DNA of 64,000 nucleotides from an uncultured Coprococcus sp. (GTDB lineage Bacteria; Bacillota; Clostridia; Lachnospirales; Lachnospiraceae), in NCBI GenBank assembly GCA_934277375.1, contig CAKQTZ010000008.1, positions 1 to 64,000 on the forward strand, written 5' to 3'. Shown in pieces: positions 15,953-25,225 of this stretch (its first letter is position 1; every line of letters begins with the position of its first letter). A program made the translations under genes and the position numbers. The notes beneath the pieces were generated by a model. That model saw only the letters and a list, made by a program, of their open reading frames with translations, had not been told where the DNA came from and searched no databases.

Positions 15953-17206
15953 TCACTTAATTATATACTTTGTTCCTCTACCTTTTCCACAGGCTGCAAC
16001 CACACCTTTTTCTCCCATAGCTTTCAGTAGCTGTGTTGTCTTTGATTTACCAAACGGGACATATGGTGCAATTTCACTCATTGGTTTCATTATCGTCTTA
16101 CTTAAAAATTTATAAATTACTTTTTCGTCTTCGGTTAAATTAACAGTCGTTTCAAATAATGGCAGCACAATTTTTATAGCATTTTCAGACACTTCAAAAT
16201 CTGGTTTTATCAGACTCTCTGCATACAGTTGTTTTATTCGTGTAATTCCTGTTCCAAATATCTCTACAAATCCAAGTCTGTAAAATACATTTGCAAGATT
16301 TCTATTTCTTAAAACAGAAAGTTTACCCGCCAAATATTCTTCTGCTGTTATTCCAGCTGGCAATCCACCAGGAGAAACTACTTCTATTCTATCATCAAAC
16401 ATGGAAACTCTAATGTGTGAATTAACATCCCATACTCTATGAATCAAAGCATTTGCAATTGTTTCTCTGAAAGCTGCCTCCGGTATTTTCTCAATCGTCT
16501 TTCTGTCGGCACCTTGTATTACTTCATATTGATAATAGTCTCTAAATACATCAAGTGCTTTTTCATATATCTCTAAAACCGATATATGTTCAAATGTTAC
16601 TCTTTTTTGAATAATACTGATATTCTCACCGAACTTAACAATATCAATTCCTGAAAAATGATTTTTATCTGCTAAAAGTCCTGCTGCATTATTAAAACCA
16701 TTTACATTGTCATACAGGTTCAGCGTTTTTAAAGTATCCTTATTAAAAGTTTCAATCTGAATATTTTCTTTCAGTTTACGATGTAAAATTTCAAACGATA
16801 ATTCCTGGTCCTTACAAGGTAATTCTTCAAAGCTGATATTTTTCCCATTTAACACAAGCCTTGAAAATTCCAGTGCGTCTACCTCTATCGTTGCTGTGTC
16901 ATTTCGTTTGTATGCTTTTGATTTATATAAATACGGTTTCTGAAGACCACTTTTTATAGTGAGTTTTATCGTCCGATCATTATTCTGTATTTCAAGTGTA
17001 TAACTGGGTTGAGGTGATATACTGTCATTGATTTTATTTTCGATATCCATGCAAGCCCGCTTTACATCTGGCAAGCCTTTCACGTTTCCATCATCATCAA
17101 TGCCGAAAAGGATAGTTCCACCATTGTAATTCGAAAAGGCACTGACCGTTTTCAAAAAAGTATTCGTAATTGTTTCTTTGAATTCCAATATTCTTGTTTC
17201 ACGCAT
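15953..17206 (-). CDS. AlbA_2 (schlafen-like) domain regulator with GHKL-like and winged-helix domains
   Basis: The 417-residue protein starts with an AlbA_2 domain (about 1-115; ETRILEFKE, then NYNGGTILFGIDDDGNVKG). A middle region carries the RecG-like/HATPase_c_4 signature (FRETIANALIHR, PGGLPAGI, GFVEIFGTGITRI) and it ends in a winged helix (about 355-417). Such proteins are found as transcriptional regulators and in defence contexts. The long frame opens at a TTG three codons earlier, but AAAGGGA is spaced for the ATG at 17206. Its promoter overlaps a large palindrome with repeated TTTTACGAT half sites, so it probably represses itself. The effector is unknown. Confidence 0.85.
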   Translation of the reverse strand: MRETRILEFKETITNTFLKTVSAFSNYNGGTILFGIDDDGNVKGLPDVKRACMDIENKINDSISPQPSYTLEIQNNDRTIKLTIKSGLQKPYLYKSKAYKRNDTATIEVDALEFSRLVLNGKNISFEELPCKDQELSFEILHRKLKENIQIETFNKDTLKTLNLYDNVNGFNNAAGLLADKNHFSGIDIVKFGENISIIQKRVTFEHISVLEIYEKALDVFRDYYQYEVIQGADRKTIEKIPEAAFRETIANALIHRVWDVNSHIRVSMFDDRIEVVSPGGLPAGITAEEYLAGKLSVLRNRNLANVFYRLGFVEIFGTGITRIKQLYAESLIKPDFEVSENAIKIVLPLFETTVNLTEDEKVIYKFLSKTIMKPMSEIAPYVPFGKSKTTQLLKAMGEKGVVAACGKGRGTKYIIK

Positions 17207-17239
17207 AGTAACCAATCCCTTTCCAACCTTAATGATTAT

Positions 17240-17310
17240 ATTATATGCATAAATACGCGAAAAAACAATCGTAAAATTTTACGATTGTTTTTTGATTTAT
17301 TTTTACGATT
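17240..17310 (-). promoter_or_regulatory. promoter and palindromic operator of the AlbA_2 regulator
   Basis: On the minus strand TTGTTT (17268-17263), 17-bp spacer and TATAAT (17245-17240) form a promoter. A perfect 34-bp palindrome (17260-17293) covers the -35 box; it holds AATCGTAAAA and its complement TTTTACGATT head to head, and a third TTTTACGATT lies at 17301-17310. Occupation would block RNA polymerase. The winged helix of the downstream protein is the natural candidate binder. Confidence 0.65.
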
Positions 17311-17336
17311 ATAACGGTTCGCGTCCGACCTTGAGA

Positions 17337-17603
17337 CTATCTTCTATAAAGCATTATCTCAATACAGTTATCAAAGTATATTCCTGAACCATCATCCTGC
17401 TCCATATCTGCCCGTATTCCTGGTGTGGAGAATTCACTGGAGATCATGCCTATTCCGTACACAAGGCAATCATCGTACTTTTCAGGTACCTGTAGTATGC
17501 TGTCAAAATTCTCATATTGCAGTGTATCCTTCATACATATTGACAATCTGTCTATTCGTGATATTACCGTCCGTAGTTCACCAAATCTAATTTTGCTTTC
17601 CAT
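17337..17603 (-). CDS. hypothetical protein, 88 residues
   Basis: The protein has a good ribosome site (GGGGGC before the ATG at 17603) and follows the transglutaminase/InlB-repeat gene by 27 bases, so it is probably co-transcribed. It is soluble and acidic in its second half (DMEQDDGSGIYFDNCIEI) with no signal peptide or recognised motif. No function can be assigned. Confidence 0.6.
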   Translation of the reverse strand: MESKIRFGELRTVISRIDRLSICMKDTLQYENFDSILQVPEKYDDCLVYGIGMISSEFSTPGIRADMEQDDGSGIYFDNCIEIMLYRR

Positions 17604-17630
17604 CTTATCTGCCCCCTAACACCTTACATT

Positions 17631-19541
17631 CTATTTTCTCACCCATCTGGCATAGAGCTTCCTGACCGCCTTATCTGAGCTCGCAAGATTCTTTACCTTC
17701 TGTCTGTTCTTATACACAACCTTGCCCTTCGGTGATGTCGCCCAGCCAGCAAAACGATAGCCTTTTCGAGAGTATACATTTGCCTTAAGTATATATGTCT
17801 TGCCATATGCCATAGTCATCTTCTTCATCTGCCGGCCTGTGCCGCCATTCTTCACGAACTGAACAGTGTATTTGTTCGCCTGCCATCTGGCATATAGCTT
17901 TCTGCTGCCAACACTGCCAGCTGCAATCTTCGTAACCCTTGCCTTATACTTAGGATCACTGTACCAGCCTTTAAATGTATAGCCTTTTCTGACTGGATTC
18001 TTTAAGGCAATTGTTTTGGAAACCACGGTATATCCGGCTGGATTTGACCTGCTGTTTGTGCCCTTGCCCAGACTGTACTGGATCTTATACTTTACCAGTT
18101 TCCAATGCGCGTATAATGTCTGATTTTCCTTTACAGATACCGGTGTTTCTTTCTCCAGCCTGCTTCCGCCATTTTTAGCCGTATACCAGCCTGCAAATGT
18201 ATATCCCTTCCTCGTAGGTGTCGGCAGTGCACCATAGATCTTGCCACAGATAACCTGCTTTCCTGCCGTGCTCACAGTTCCTCCATTTGGGTCAAATGTG
18301 ACCTTCACCCGCTGCTCTACTTCTATATACTTTGCCGAAAAAATAAACTTTGCCGCTGCACCGGTCGCCTGCAGGGTAACTTTTTTATTGCCCGTTCTCC
18401 ACGTCATATGATTTAAAGCATATGCAATGATTCCATTCTGAATGCCTGAAATGCTTGGTGGATAGGATGCATTGTCCGCTCCGATCTCAAATTCTGTTTT
18501 TCCCGCGTTGAGATTATCCTGAATTCTGTCAGCATAGGCGCGAGCCCACTTTGCAGCATCTCCACTTCTTACAAAATAGTTGTCTGACAGGCTTGTGGAA
18601 CGTGTGCCATAGCCAGCTGCCGTGTAGATCTGGTTATGACCATTGTGTGCCAACGCCATCAGCTCATCCGTAAGGCCAAAGTACAAATGCGTTGGATCGA
18701 AATTATAATAATTGTCCTTAGTATCGTCCCAGGTGCAGTCCACCTGATACCATTTGCCATCCAGTTTCATGGCATTCCAGGTATGTCCATCATATGTATC
18801 CCTTGTCTCAGCATTTTCTATACCGGCGGCCGTAAGCAGTCTGGAATAAGCGCTCTCATAAGCCTGACATGTACCCTGCTTACGTGTCAGCGCACTCTCT
18901 GCGGATGACCATTTCAGAGAATGATCGTAATCAAGCTGCTGCAACAGCCAGTCATGCAGCCATAAGGCCTTTTCATAGTCCGAACCATCAGTCTCATTGT
19001 TGCACTTTTTTACCGCAGCATTCACAATGTCACCCACACTCGGATAAGCCCTGTCCGATACCTGTATATTTGTGCTCACACGCATATAATAGACACCTGA
19101 CGTCTTGTCCATTACATAAAACCTGAAGTTATATATTCCCGAAGCAGTCATTGTAAATTCATAGTCGTGAGATTCGCACTCATCTGTGTATTGAATCCAT
19201 GCTCCACGGCTTGGATCCGCCACGGATTCAAAACTGTACTCACCCGGATTGGAATAACCCGGTGCATCCATTCTGAACAAATACCGGCCACTGCCACCAT
19301 CCGCCGAAACGTGGAATGTGGTATCCTCCCCTAATTTGGGTTCGTTCCATTCAACCTTTAATGCGACACCTTTTTGAGGATCACTTTCAGCACTGTACTT
19401 ATATTCTGTAACTCCCTCTTGGGGATTTGTTGATGAACCAGCAGATTCTTCCTGCGCATAGCTTATCACCGGGATTGCTAATGCGCCTGTCATCACCAGA
19501 ATTAACGTCAACATAAATGTTGCTAATTTTCTTTTTATCAT
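17631..19541 (-). CDS. secreted transglutaminase-like protein with InlB-type repeats
   Basis: The 636-residue protein has a signal peptide (cleavage near AYAQ in SYAQEE, about 30), an N-terminal beta domain, and a transglutaminase core with Cys in TCQAYESAYSRLL (about 230), His in GHTWNAM (about 257) and Asp in VDCTWDD (about 272). The C-terminal half holds three or four InlB/Flg_new repeats of about 65 residues (FDPNGGTV ... KGYTFAGWYT ... LYAHW), which act as wall-anchoring or spacer modules. It is probably exported and wall-associated. The ATG at 19541 is preferred to an in-frame TTG two codons earlier, although the AAGGT site is weak. Confidence 0.88.
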   Translation of the reverse strand: MIKRKLATFMLTLILVMTGALAIPVISYAQEESAGSSTNPQEGVTEYKYSAESDPQKGVALKVEWNEPKLGEDTTFHVSADGGSGRYLFRMDAPGYSNPGEYSFESVADPSRGAWIQYTDECESHDYEFTMTASGIYNFRFYVMDKTSGVYYMRVSTNIQVSDRAYPSVGDIVNAAVKKCNNETDGSDYEKALWLHDWLLQQLDYDHSLKWSSAESALTRKQGTCQAYESAYSRLLTAAGIENAETRDTYDGHTWNAMKLDGKWYQVDCTWDDTKDNYYNFDPTHLYFGLTDELMALAHNGHNQIYTAAGYGTRSTSLSDNYFVRSGDAAKWARAYADRIQDNLNAGKTEFEIGADNASYPPSISGIQNGIIAYALNHMTWRTGNKKVTLQATGAAAKFIFSAKYIEVEQRVKVTFDPNGGTVSTAGKQVICGKIYGALPTPTRKGYTFAGWYTAKNGGSRLEKETPVSVKENQTLYAHWKLVKYKIQYSLGKGTNSRSNPAGYTVVSKTIALKNPVRKGYTFKGWYSDPKYKARVTKIAAGSVGSRKLYARWQANKYTVQFVKNGGTGRQMKKMTMAYGKTYILKANVYSRKGYRFAGWATSPKGKVVYKNRQKVKNLASSDKAVRKLYARWVRK

Positions 19542-19638
19542 AAGCAATACCTTGAACCTTTCTTAATGTCAAAATAACATCGCTGCATATCAGTCTCTTA
19601 ATATATCCAGTATAACAAAAACACCGTTTTTTTGCCAC

Positions 19639-19676
19639 AAAAACCCCGCTGCAGAGTATTTCTGCAGCAGGGTTTT
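19639..19676 (-). terminator. terminator at the end of the envelope operon
   Basis: On the minus strand AAACCC-TGCTGCAGA pairs with TCTGCAGC-GGGTTT, followed by a T-rich stretch. It lies 85 bases after the stop of the large surface protein gene and closes the 26.1-19.7 kb operon. Confidence 0.8.
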
Positions 19677-19760
19677 GCGGTTGTTTTGGCGTTATGAGCT
19701 ATTATAATTATAATAATGTGTCTGACTTAATTCATCTGTTGACCGGTTCAAATAACACCA

Positions 19761-22469
19761 TTACTTAATTCTCGCGCGGACAAGCTTGCTGTAATCAGAA
19801 GCCACAACAGCCTTTCCGACCTTCTTGTTGGCAACAACCTTGAAGTAGTAGGTCTTGCCACTTGAAAGCTTTTTGATGTATGCGCTGTTTTTGATAACAG
19901 TGAGCTTTTTGAAGCCGCTGTTTTTCTTTGTGCTGTAATATACCGTATAGCTGTTTGCACCCTTATCCTTTTTCCAGCTAACGGTTGCCGTTTTATTTCC
20001 TGCTTTGACCTTGACCGATGTCGGCGCGGAAAGCTTTGTTGCGGTCAGAAGCTCCTTTGAAACAAGAGAAAGAACCTTTTTGCCGTCAATAGTCTTATAG
20101 GCTTTGACAACAATCTTATACTCTGTACCCTTTGAAAGCTTTTTAAATGTGAGGGTGAGCTTCGTTGTGTCAACGCTCTTGACAAGCTTTTTGCCCTTGT
20201 AAATATATACTCTATATCCGCTTGCACCGGCAACCTTTTTCCAGGAAGCCTTGATTGAGTTTGTGGTCTGCTTAACAGCAATCTTGCTCGTCGCGGCGGG
20301 AAGGATGTTGAAGCTCAGCTTTTTGCTGCCGCCGTAATTGCCCTTGAAGGTAACGGTTACGATCGCCTTGCCGATATTTTTGTTTCTGCTGTAAGAAACA
20401 GTGTAATCTGTTCCGTTCTTAAGCGTTTTTTTGTTTGCGTCCTTAACTATGACCGCAGGTTTCTGAGCCTTTCCGTTATATGTATACGCCGACTTTGTCA
20501 GTGCAACTGACTTAATCCCCGCTATCGGAGTTGTTGATTTTATCTTACTGCAAGCCGTACACTTCTCTACAATCTTGCCGTTTGAGGTAAGAGTTGCCTT
20601 GACAACAGACTTGGAGTACTTATGACCAAGAGCCTTGACTTTGGTCTGAGCAACTATAACGGTGTTGCAAACCGAGCAGTGCTTACCTTCCGTGAGACCT
20701 GTCTTTGTACAGGTTGCTTTAATTCCGTTATCTATAACCGCATTATGTTCCTTACAGGAGATGTTAACTATGCAGTCTTGACTTTCTGAATTAGTGATAT
20801 ACGGTGTAACATCGTAGGTTTTGCCTTTTTCAAGTCTGACTTCGGTAACTTTGCCTTTACCATTACTCGAGATGATTTCACTAAGCTGGTTATTCTCTAC
20901 AAGGTTTACTTCTGTTCCCTGAATATTTTCGCCGCTTTGATTTGACGAAGTTATGGTGATAAGATAAACCTTCGTTTCCGTCGGAGTAAAGAAGTAAGCT
21001 GTTTTGTTTTTACAGAAATTGTCGCCGTAACCTATTTTGGTCGGGTTAATATATTGATTGCAGGTTTGGCAGTATGTGCCATTACATACAAGGCTCTTGT
21101 GCTGCTTCGGAATGACTCTCGGAATTGCATACTCACAGCCAGTGTGTTTGCAGTGTCTGGATTCCCTTCCATCTTTGTCGCAGGTTGCCGGCCAGTCAAC
21201 CGTATAGGTGTCGCTCAAATCGTGTCCAAGTGCTGGCAGTTCGGTGTAACCCTCATAATATTCGCAGCCGAAGCACTCATAGCCGACCGTTCTTCCCTTT
21301 TCGAGGCATGTTGCCTCTTTAGCAGCGAGAGTTCTGCCAAACTGATGCTCCTGGAAGCTTTCAAGAGCATCACACTTTTTACAGTACTTGTAGTGACCAA
21401 GAAGTGATGTCCTTTCCTCTAATTCAGGCTCAGAATCGTGACAGGAGGAGATAATTTCTATATCCGCATCCAAGTTAACAAAGTCAGGCCAGGTATTGTA
21501 TGTCCTGGTACCGTTGTGCATAATAACATAGTTCGGCATGTCCAGAGATTGGGATAGAACTATGTCATAGAAATGAGGTGGCTGGCCACCGTAATAGATT
21601 GAATTTACATTTCCCTTTTGTCCAATATAACAGCCGCCAAGCCTTACTTTTCTGCTGGATGGTTTTTTTTGGAAATATATTGTGCTGAACGGCTGTTCAT
21701 TAAGAAGCTGTTTTGAAATTACTTCTATTTCTGAGTTTCCTGTTATTGTAACATTACCCTGCGGCTCCGGTCCGTATGAATATATACAAGACGGGACGCG
21801 TGCATTATTCTGAATAAGAGTACCGGTGATATAGAGATTGTTTATATCATAGAAGGAAATAATGTGGTGCCTGTTCTTATCGTTTAAATAAGTGTCACTT
21901 CCGGATTGTGCAGTAAGAGTGAGATTATAGTTGATAAACTTCCCTGCTTTTCCAAGAATATTCACATCTGCGTTTGGGTTATTCACAGTGATCATCGAAG
22001 TTCCGTTGGCTGTTGAGTTAAAAATTATCTGTCCGCCGGACTGGGTTGTGGTAATTGTGAAGTCGGTGTTTGCCTTGGAACCTGAAAAAACCACAAACAG
22101 ATCCCTTGTCTCCTCGTCTGAACGATTATCTGTTGTAACTTTCAGGGTTTTTCCATTCAAGTCGAGGGTGATTTTTCCAGGATAGCTAACTGTGATTTCG
22201 GAATACCACTCCTGCTCATCCTGATAGCTCCAATCGCCCGGAACTTGCTCTTCGTAATCTATGTTGTTTTTGAGAACAACAAGCTTATCGGGTGGATTTG
22301 TCTCGTTTGAGGTGGCTTCAAGAGCTTTTTCAAGCTCAGCAAAGTTGGTTACATATGTTGTGTTTTCGTCAACCGAATGATTGTCCGCTGCCGAAACAGT
22401 AAATACTGATGCCTCGAGCATCAGTATGACAAGTGTTACGACAGTCAAAATTTTTTTCTTTTTGTTCAT
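19761..22469 (-). CDS. large secreted surface protein: beta-rich N-terminus, Cys/His modules, FN3 domains
   Basis: The 902-residue product starts at the ATG 22469 behind GGAGGG (an upstream in-frame start lacks a site). A signal peptide ends near VSAADN. Residues about 30-340 are beta-rich with Asn/Gly turns like a parallel beta-helix. Residues about 360-640 hold repeated Cys/His modules (KYCKKCDALE, ATCLEKGRTVGYEC, CKHTGCEYA, TYCQTCNQY). Then comes a YNGKAQKP-type repeat (about 655-720) and two fibronectin-III domains rich in Lys and Ser. It is probably a wall-attached adhesin or scaffold. It is the last gene of the five-gene operon. Its sequence style resembles Ruminococcus-type surface proteins more than its neighbours, which suggests transfer. 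Confidence 0.8.
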   Translation of the reverse strand: MNKKKKILTVVTLVILMLEASVFTVSAADNHSVDENTTYVTNFAELEKALEATSNETNPPDKLVVLKNNIDYEEQVPGDWSYQDEQEWYSEITVSYPGKITLDLNGKTLKVTTDNRSDEETRDLFVVFSGSKANTDFTITTTQSGGQIIFNSTANGTSMITVNNPNADVNILGKAGKFINYNLTLTAQSGSDTYLNDKNRHHIISFYDINNLYITGTLIQNNARVPSCIYSYGPEPQGNVTITGNSEIEVISKQLLNEQPFSTIYFQKKPSSRKVRLGGCYIGQKGNVNSIYYGGQPPHFYDIVLSQSLDMPNYVIMHNGTRTYNTWPDFVNLDADIEIISSCHDSEPELEERTSLLGHYKYCKKCDALESFQEHQFGRTLAAKEATCLEKGRTVGYECFGCEYYEGYTELPALGHDLSDTYTVDWPATCDKDGRESRHCKHTGCEYAIPRVIPKQHKSLVCNGTYCQTCNQYINPTKIGYGDNFCKNKTAYFFTPTETKVYLITITSSNQSGENIQGTEVNLVENNQLSEIISSNGKGKVTEVRLEKGKTYDVTPYITNSESQDCIVNISCKEHNAVIDNGIKATCTKTGLTEGKHCSVCNTVIVAQTKVKALGHKYSKSVVKATLTSNGKIVEKCTACSKIKSTTPIAGIKSVALTKSAYTYNGKAQKPAVIVKDANKKTLKNGTDYTVSYSRNKNIGKAIVTVTFKGNYGGSKKLSFNILPAATSKIAVKQTTNSIKASWKKVAGASGYRVYIYKGKKLVKSVDTTKLTLTFKKLSKGTEYKIVVKAYKTIDGKKVLSLVSKELLTATKLSAPTSVKVKAGNKTATVSWKKDKGANSYTVYYSTKKNSGFKKLTVIKNSAYIKKLSSGKTYYFKVVANKKVGKAVVASDYSKLVRARIK

Positions 22470-22551
22470 AGGTTTCCCTCCTTTTAAAATTAATAATATG
22501 TAAATGTTTCCCTTCTTTACCATAATCTTCAATGTAAAATTTTAACAGGAT

Positions 22552-23847
22552 TCAGCCTTTTATTTTCCACTTTTCGCTATCTCCATGAAGGGTATAACCG
22601 CAATAAGAACAGCATCCGTTTTCATCGGGCAAGAATGTTGCTCCGCAGCTAGGACATTCCTTTTCAGCAAAGAATTCACCGTCAGACTTTCTTTTTTCTG
22701 GATATCTTGCCCTTTGTATGGTCAGTTTCTTTTTGAATTCTTTTGTAAACGGTTTCTTATTTTCAGGAAGAAAGGTTTTGGTTCCATAAATTTCAGACTT
22801 AACCGTTGTTATTTCATCTGTATTAGAGACTTTTAAAAGCTTGATCGTGCTGATACTGAAATCAAGCAGATCATTGTCATTTTCGTTTTTGCTGAAGTAT
22901 TCGTTTAAGCAGGATCTGAGGTAGTTCTCTGAATATCCTACGATCTTTTTCGCTAAATTGTCTTGTTTAACTTTTCCGCAAATAATAGGTGCGACAATCG
23001 TTCCAAAAACAAAAAAAGCTGCACCGACACCGGCTGCAAGGGAAATCTCCGTATCCTCGATCAAATATAAGCATAGAAAGACACTTAAGAAAAGTATGAA
23101 ACCGGACAAAAGAAGCTGTAAAAATCTTTTCATATTTGTACTGATTGTTTCATAAATCTCAAACGATTCGGTCTGCCAATCGTAAAACTCGTTTTTTATA
23201 ACGGCGCCGCAATATTCACAGGTAACCTGCTGACTGTTCAGCTTGACTCTTGCACCGCATGATGGGCAGGTTATTCTCAACATATCGTGATAATAGCTTT
23301 TCTTATTCTCTTTTTGATCTGTACGGCGAACGTGTCTCGACTGAAGTATTCGGAGATATGAATTTTTACGGTATATCTCATGCTGAACCCTGTTGCCTTG
23401 CATTGACTCGAAACGCTCCAGGGTGCTGCACTTCAAAACCGATTCCCGCCATTCTCTGCCATCATCGTTCCACGTTTCAAAGTTATTTTTAGGAATGGGA
23501 ACAACATCCGTGACGTAAATTTTACGGCATAGCTTATTCTTATTAAGTACGTCGATCTGATTGACGATTTTTTTTCGAAAAGCCAGGTCCATTCTTGCCG
23601 TAAGAAGCTTTTGATCCGCTTTTCCAAGCGGAATCAGTACTCTTTCAAATGCTTTTCTTATATCCTTTCGGATTTTCGAATCCTGTAGAGGAGTTTCCCT
23701 TTTTGCCAGCAATCTTTCCAGCTTGGCTTTTTTCAAATTCTTGGGAAGATATTCCGAAAAATCCATTACAAGTATACTTTTACCGATATAGAATGTACAT
23801 AATATAGCAAAAGAGGCTGCAATGCACAGCGATACTGATAAATCCAT
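22552..23847 (-). CDS. membrane protein with two zinc ribbons and a Tim44-like region
   Basis: The 431-residue protein has one N-terminal transmembrane segment and a basic helical region. A CPSCG ... CEYCG zinc ribbon (about 193-215) comes next, then two further transmembrane segments (about 240-285), a region resembling Tim44-like domains (SYLRSCLNEYF, about 310-355) and a C-terminal zinc ribbon (CPSCGATF ... CSYCG). It starts 15 bases after the DUF3592 gene. Zinc-ribbon and Tim44-like membrane proteins occur in conserved clostridial clusters of unknown role. It may organise or quality-control an envelope complex; this is inference. Confidence 0.7.
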   Translation of the reverse strand: MDLSVSLCIAASFAILCTFYIGKSILVMDFSEYLPKNLKKAKLERLLAKRETPLQDSKIRKDIRKAFERVLIPLGKADQKLLTARMDLAFRKKIVNQIDVLNKNKLCRKIYVTDVVPIPKNNFETWNDDGREWRESVLKCSTLERFESMQGNRVQHEIYRKNSYLRILQSRHVRRTDQKENKKSYYHDMLRITCPSCGARVKLNSQQVTCEYCGAVIKNEFYDWQTESFEIYETISTNMKRFLQLLLSGFILFLSVFLCLYLIEDTEISLAAGVGAAFFVFGTIVAPIICGKVKQDNLAKKIVGYSENYLRSCLNEYFSKNENDNDLLDFSISTIKLLKVSNTDEITTVKSEIYGTKTFLPENKKPFTKEFKKKLTIQRARYPEKRKSDGEFFAEKECPSCGATFLPDENGCCSYCGYTLHGDSEKWKIKG

Positions 23848-23862
23848 AAAATCACCTCTGAT

Positions 23863-24393
23863 TTATTCCTTGCTGACCACTTCATTTTCGCTCTTCTTTT
23901 TCCGTTTGTCTTTTACAATGTCACATATCATTATAACAACGAGGAACAAGCCAAAAGGAATCGCCGCGCAATAGAGAAGGAAATCAACGGGATTCCCCTC
24001 CGGGGAAAGCTTGTAATTTCCTTTTGTAGTTTTATAGACCTCTACTTTTATTGTATCGCCTTTTCTCAATTTATCGTATGTGTATCCTTTTGCGATATCT
24101 CTTGGCCAAACACGTTCTTCGCACTTTCCTTTATAGGTCTTTCCGTCAATTTCATATGAAATTCTGAATTTATATGTTGTATAATCTACATCGCCATTGT
24201 CATCCTTACTATCGTGGGTTGAAAAGTCAATAATAACAGCGGAAACTTTCCGTATATCAGTTGAGGCTGCATATTCTTTCTTTTCAATTCTGCTTGTGAC
24301 AATTCCGAAGACACCCAAAACCATCGATGCTATGCCGACGACCATAATAAATATGGTCATTTTAATATCCTCTTTTTCTTTTCTTTTACTCAT
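23863..24393 (-). CDS. DUF3592-like membrane protein
   Basis: The 176-residue protein has a transmembrane helix near each end (about 12-32 and 140-162) enclosing an extracellular beta-rich segment with YKFRISYEIDGKTYKGKCEE and a GDTIKVEVYKTTKGNY motif, the pattern of DUF3592. AAGGAGG precedes the ATG. It lies between the TM2 and zinc-ribbon genes in the same operon. Function is unknown. Confidence 0.75.
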   Translation of the reverse strand: MSKRKEKEDIKMTIFIMVVGIASMVLGVFGIVTSRIEKKEYAASTDIRKVSAVIIDFSTHDSKDDNGDVDYTTYKFRISYEIDGKTYKGKCEERVWPRDIAKGYTYDKLRKGDTIKVEVYKTTKGNYKLSPEGNPVDFLLYCAAIPFGLFLVVIMICDIVKDKRKKKSENEVVSKE

Positions 24394-24418
24394 GACAAGT
24401 CCTCCTTTCGCAATCAGG

Positions 24419-24446
24419 ACTGTGCCCGAAAGAGTTCAGGCACAGT
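24419..24446 (-). other. intercistronic hairpin between TM2 and DUF3592 genes
   Basis: ACTGTGCC and GGCACAGT form an 8-bp stem with a 12-base loop and no T-run. It more likely sets mRNA stability or partial attenuation inside the operon than full termination. Confidence 0.45.
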
Positions 24447-24494
24447 TCCCAATTTTTAAGCCATATTTGTCTAAAGGCTGTCAAGAAGTCCTGT

Positions 24495-25142
24495 CTATTT
24501 TTTTTGAATAGGATTTCCGTCTTTATCAGTGAATTTGCCGGTAATTATCTTTATCAGATCAACAAGTACACCAATTCCGAAAACGCCGGCGGTAAGAAGA
24601 TAGAGAATACCTGATCCGACTTTACCCGCATAAAAACGGTGGCCACCAACTCCGCCGAGGAAAAGGCAGAGTAGAAGGGCTACAAGCCAATCTTTTTCGG
24701 CCTGCCCGCTACCGTTTACACCAACGGGTGCTACATAATCTTCAACCTGCTCGCCGTTGAGTATCTTTTTAACATTTTCGGTCACCTCATCAAGATACTC
24801 ACCTCTTTGAATAGGAAGATTAGCTACTCCGCTTACGCCTTTCTGAATTACGCTGTTTTTGTCAACTCGCATACCATTGACGGTTGTTGTGTTCTCCTGG
24901 ATGTTTGCCATGACTTTAATTTTGTTGCCGTCCTTGACAAAGACCCAGACCGTAACGTCGAGGTTCGGTTCTTTTTCAAAAGAAACGCGCTTTCCAGGGA
25001 TGCCCCCCTTGATTTTGAATGGCATTTTAAAAGCCGAAGCATGTGTGTTAAGCTTTTCGTATACGTCTTCAATTGTGGTTGTGTAAGAGAGTTCAAACTC
25101 TCTCGGGGCTGTTGCAGCTGCCATTGATTTAATATCTACCAT
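24495..25142 (-). CDS. TM2-domain membrane protein
   Basis: The 215-residue protein has a soluble N-terminal domain (about 1-135, beta-rich, with [19 protein letters not shown]) and a C-terminal TM2 domain (about 150-205): two transmembrane helices around [12 protein letters not shown]. The TM2 hairpin is a widespread membrane module of unknown biochemical role. AAAGGAGGG precedes the ATG. It is the second gene of the operon starting with the lipoprotein. Confidence 0.85.
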   Translation of the reverse strand: MVDIKSMAAATAPREFELSYTTTIEDVYEKLNTHASAFKMPFKIKGGIPGKRVSFEKEPNLDVTVWVFVKDGNKIKVMANIQENTTTVNGMRVDKNSVIQKGVSGVANLPIQRGEYLDEVTENVKKILNGEQVEDYVAPVGVNGSGQAEKDWLVALLLCLFLGGVGGHRFYAGKVGSGILYLLTAGVFGIGVLVDLIKIITGKFTDKDGNPIQKK

Positions 25143-25225
25143 ATTTTTTCCCTCCTTTTTTTCTTTTTTCCCTTTTTTATTTTATTATTCCGTGCTTTAA
25201 CTCACACGGTAAGTTGTGTGGATGT

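Noticed and set aside
24419..24446. Transcription terminator inside the envelope operon
   Set aside because: Hairpin has no T-run, so termination is not supported; listed as a hairpin only.
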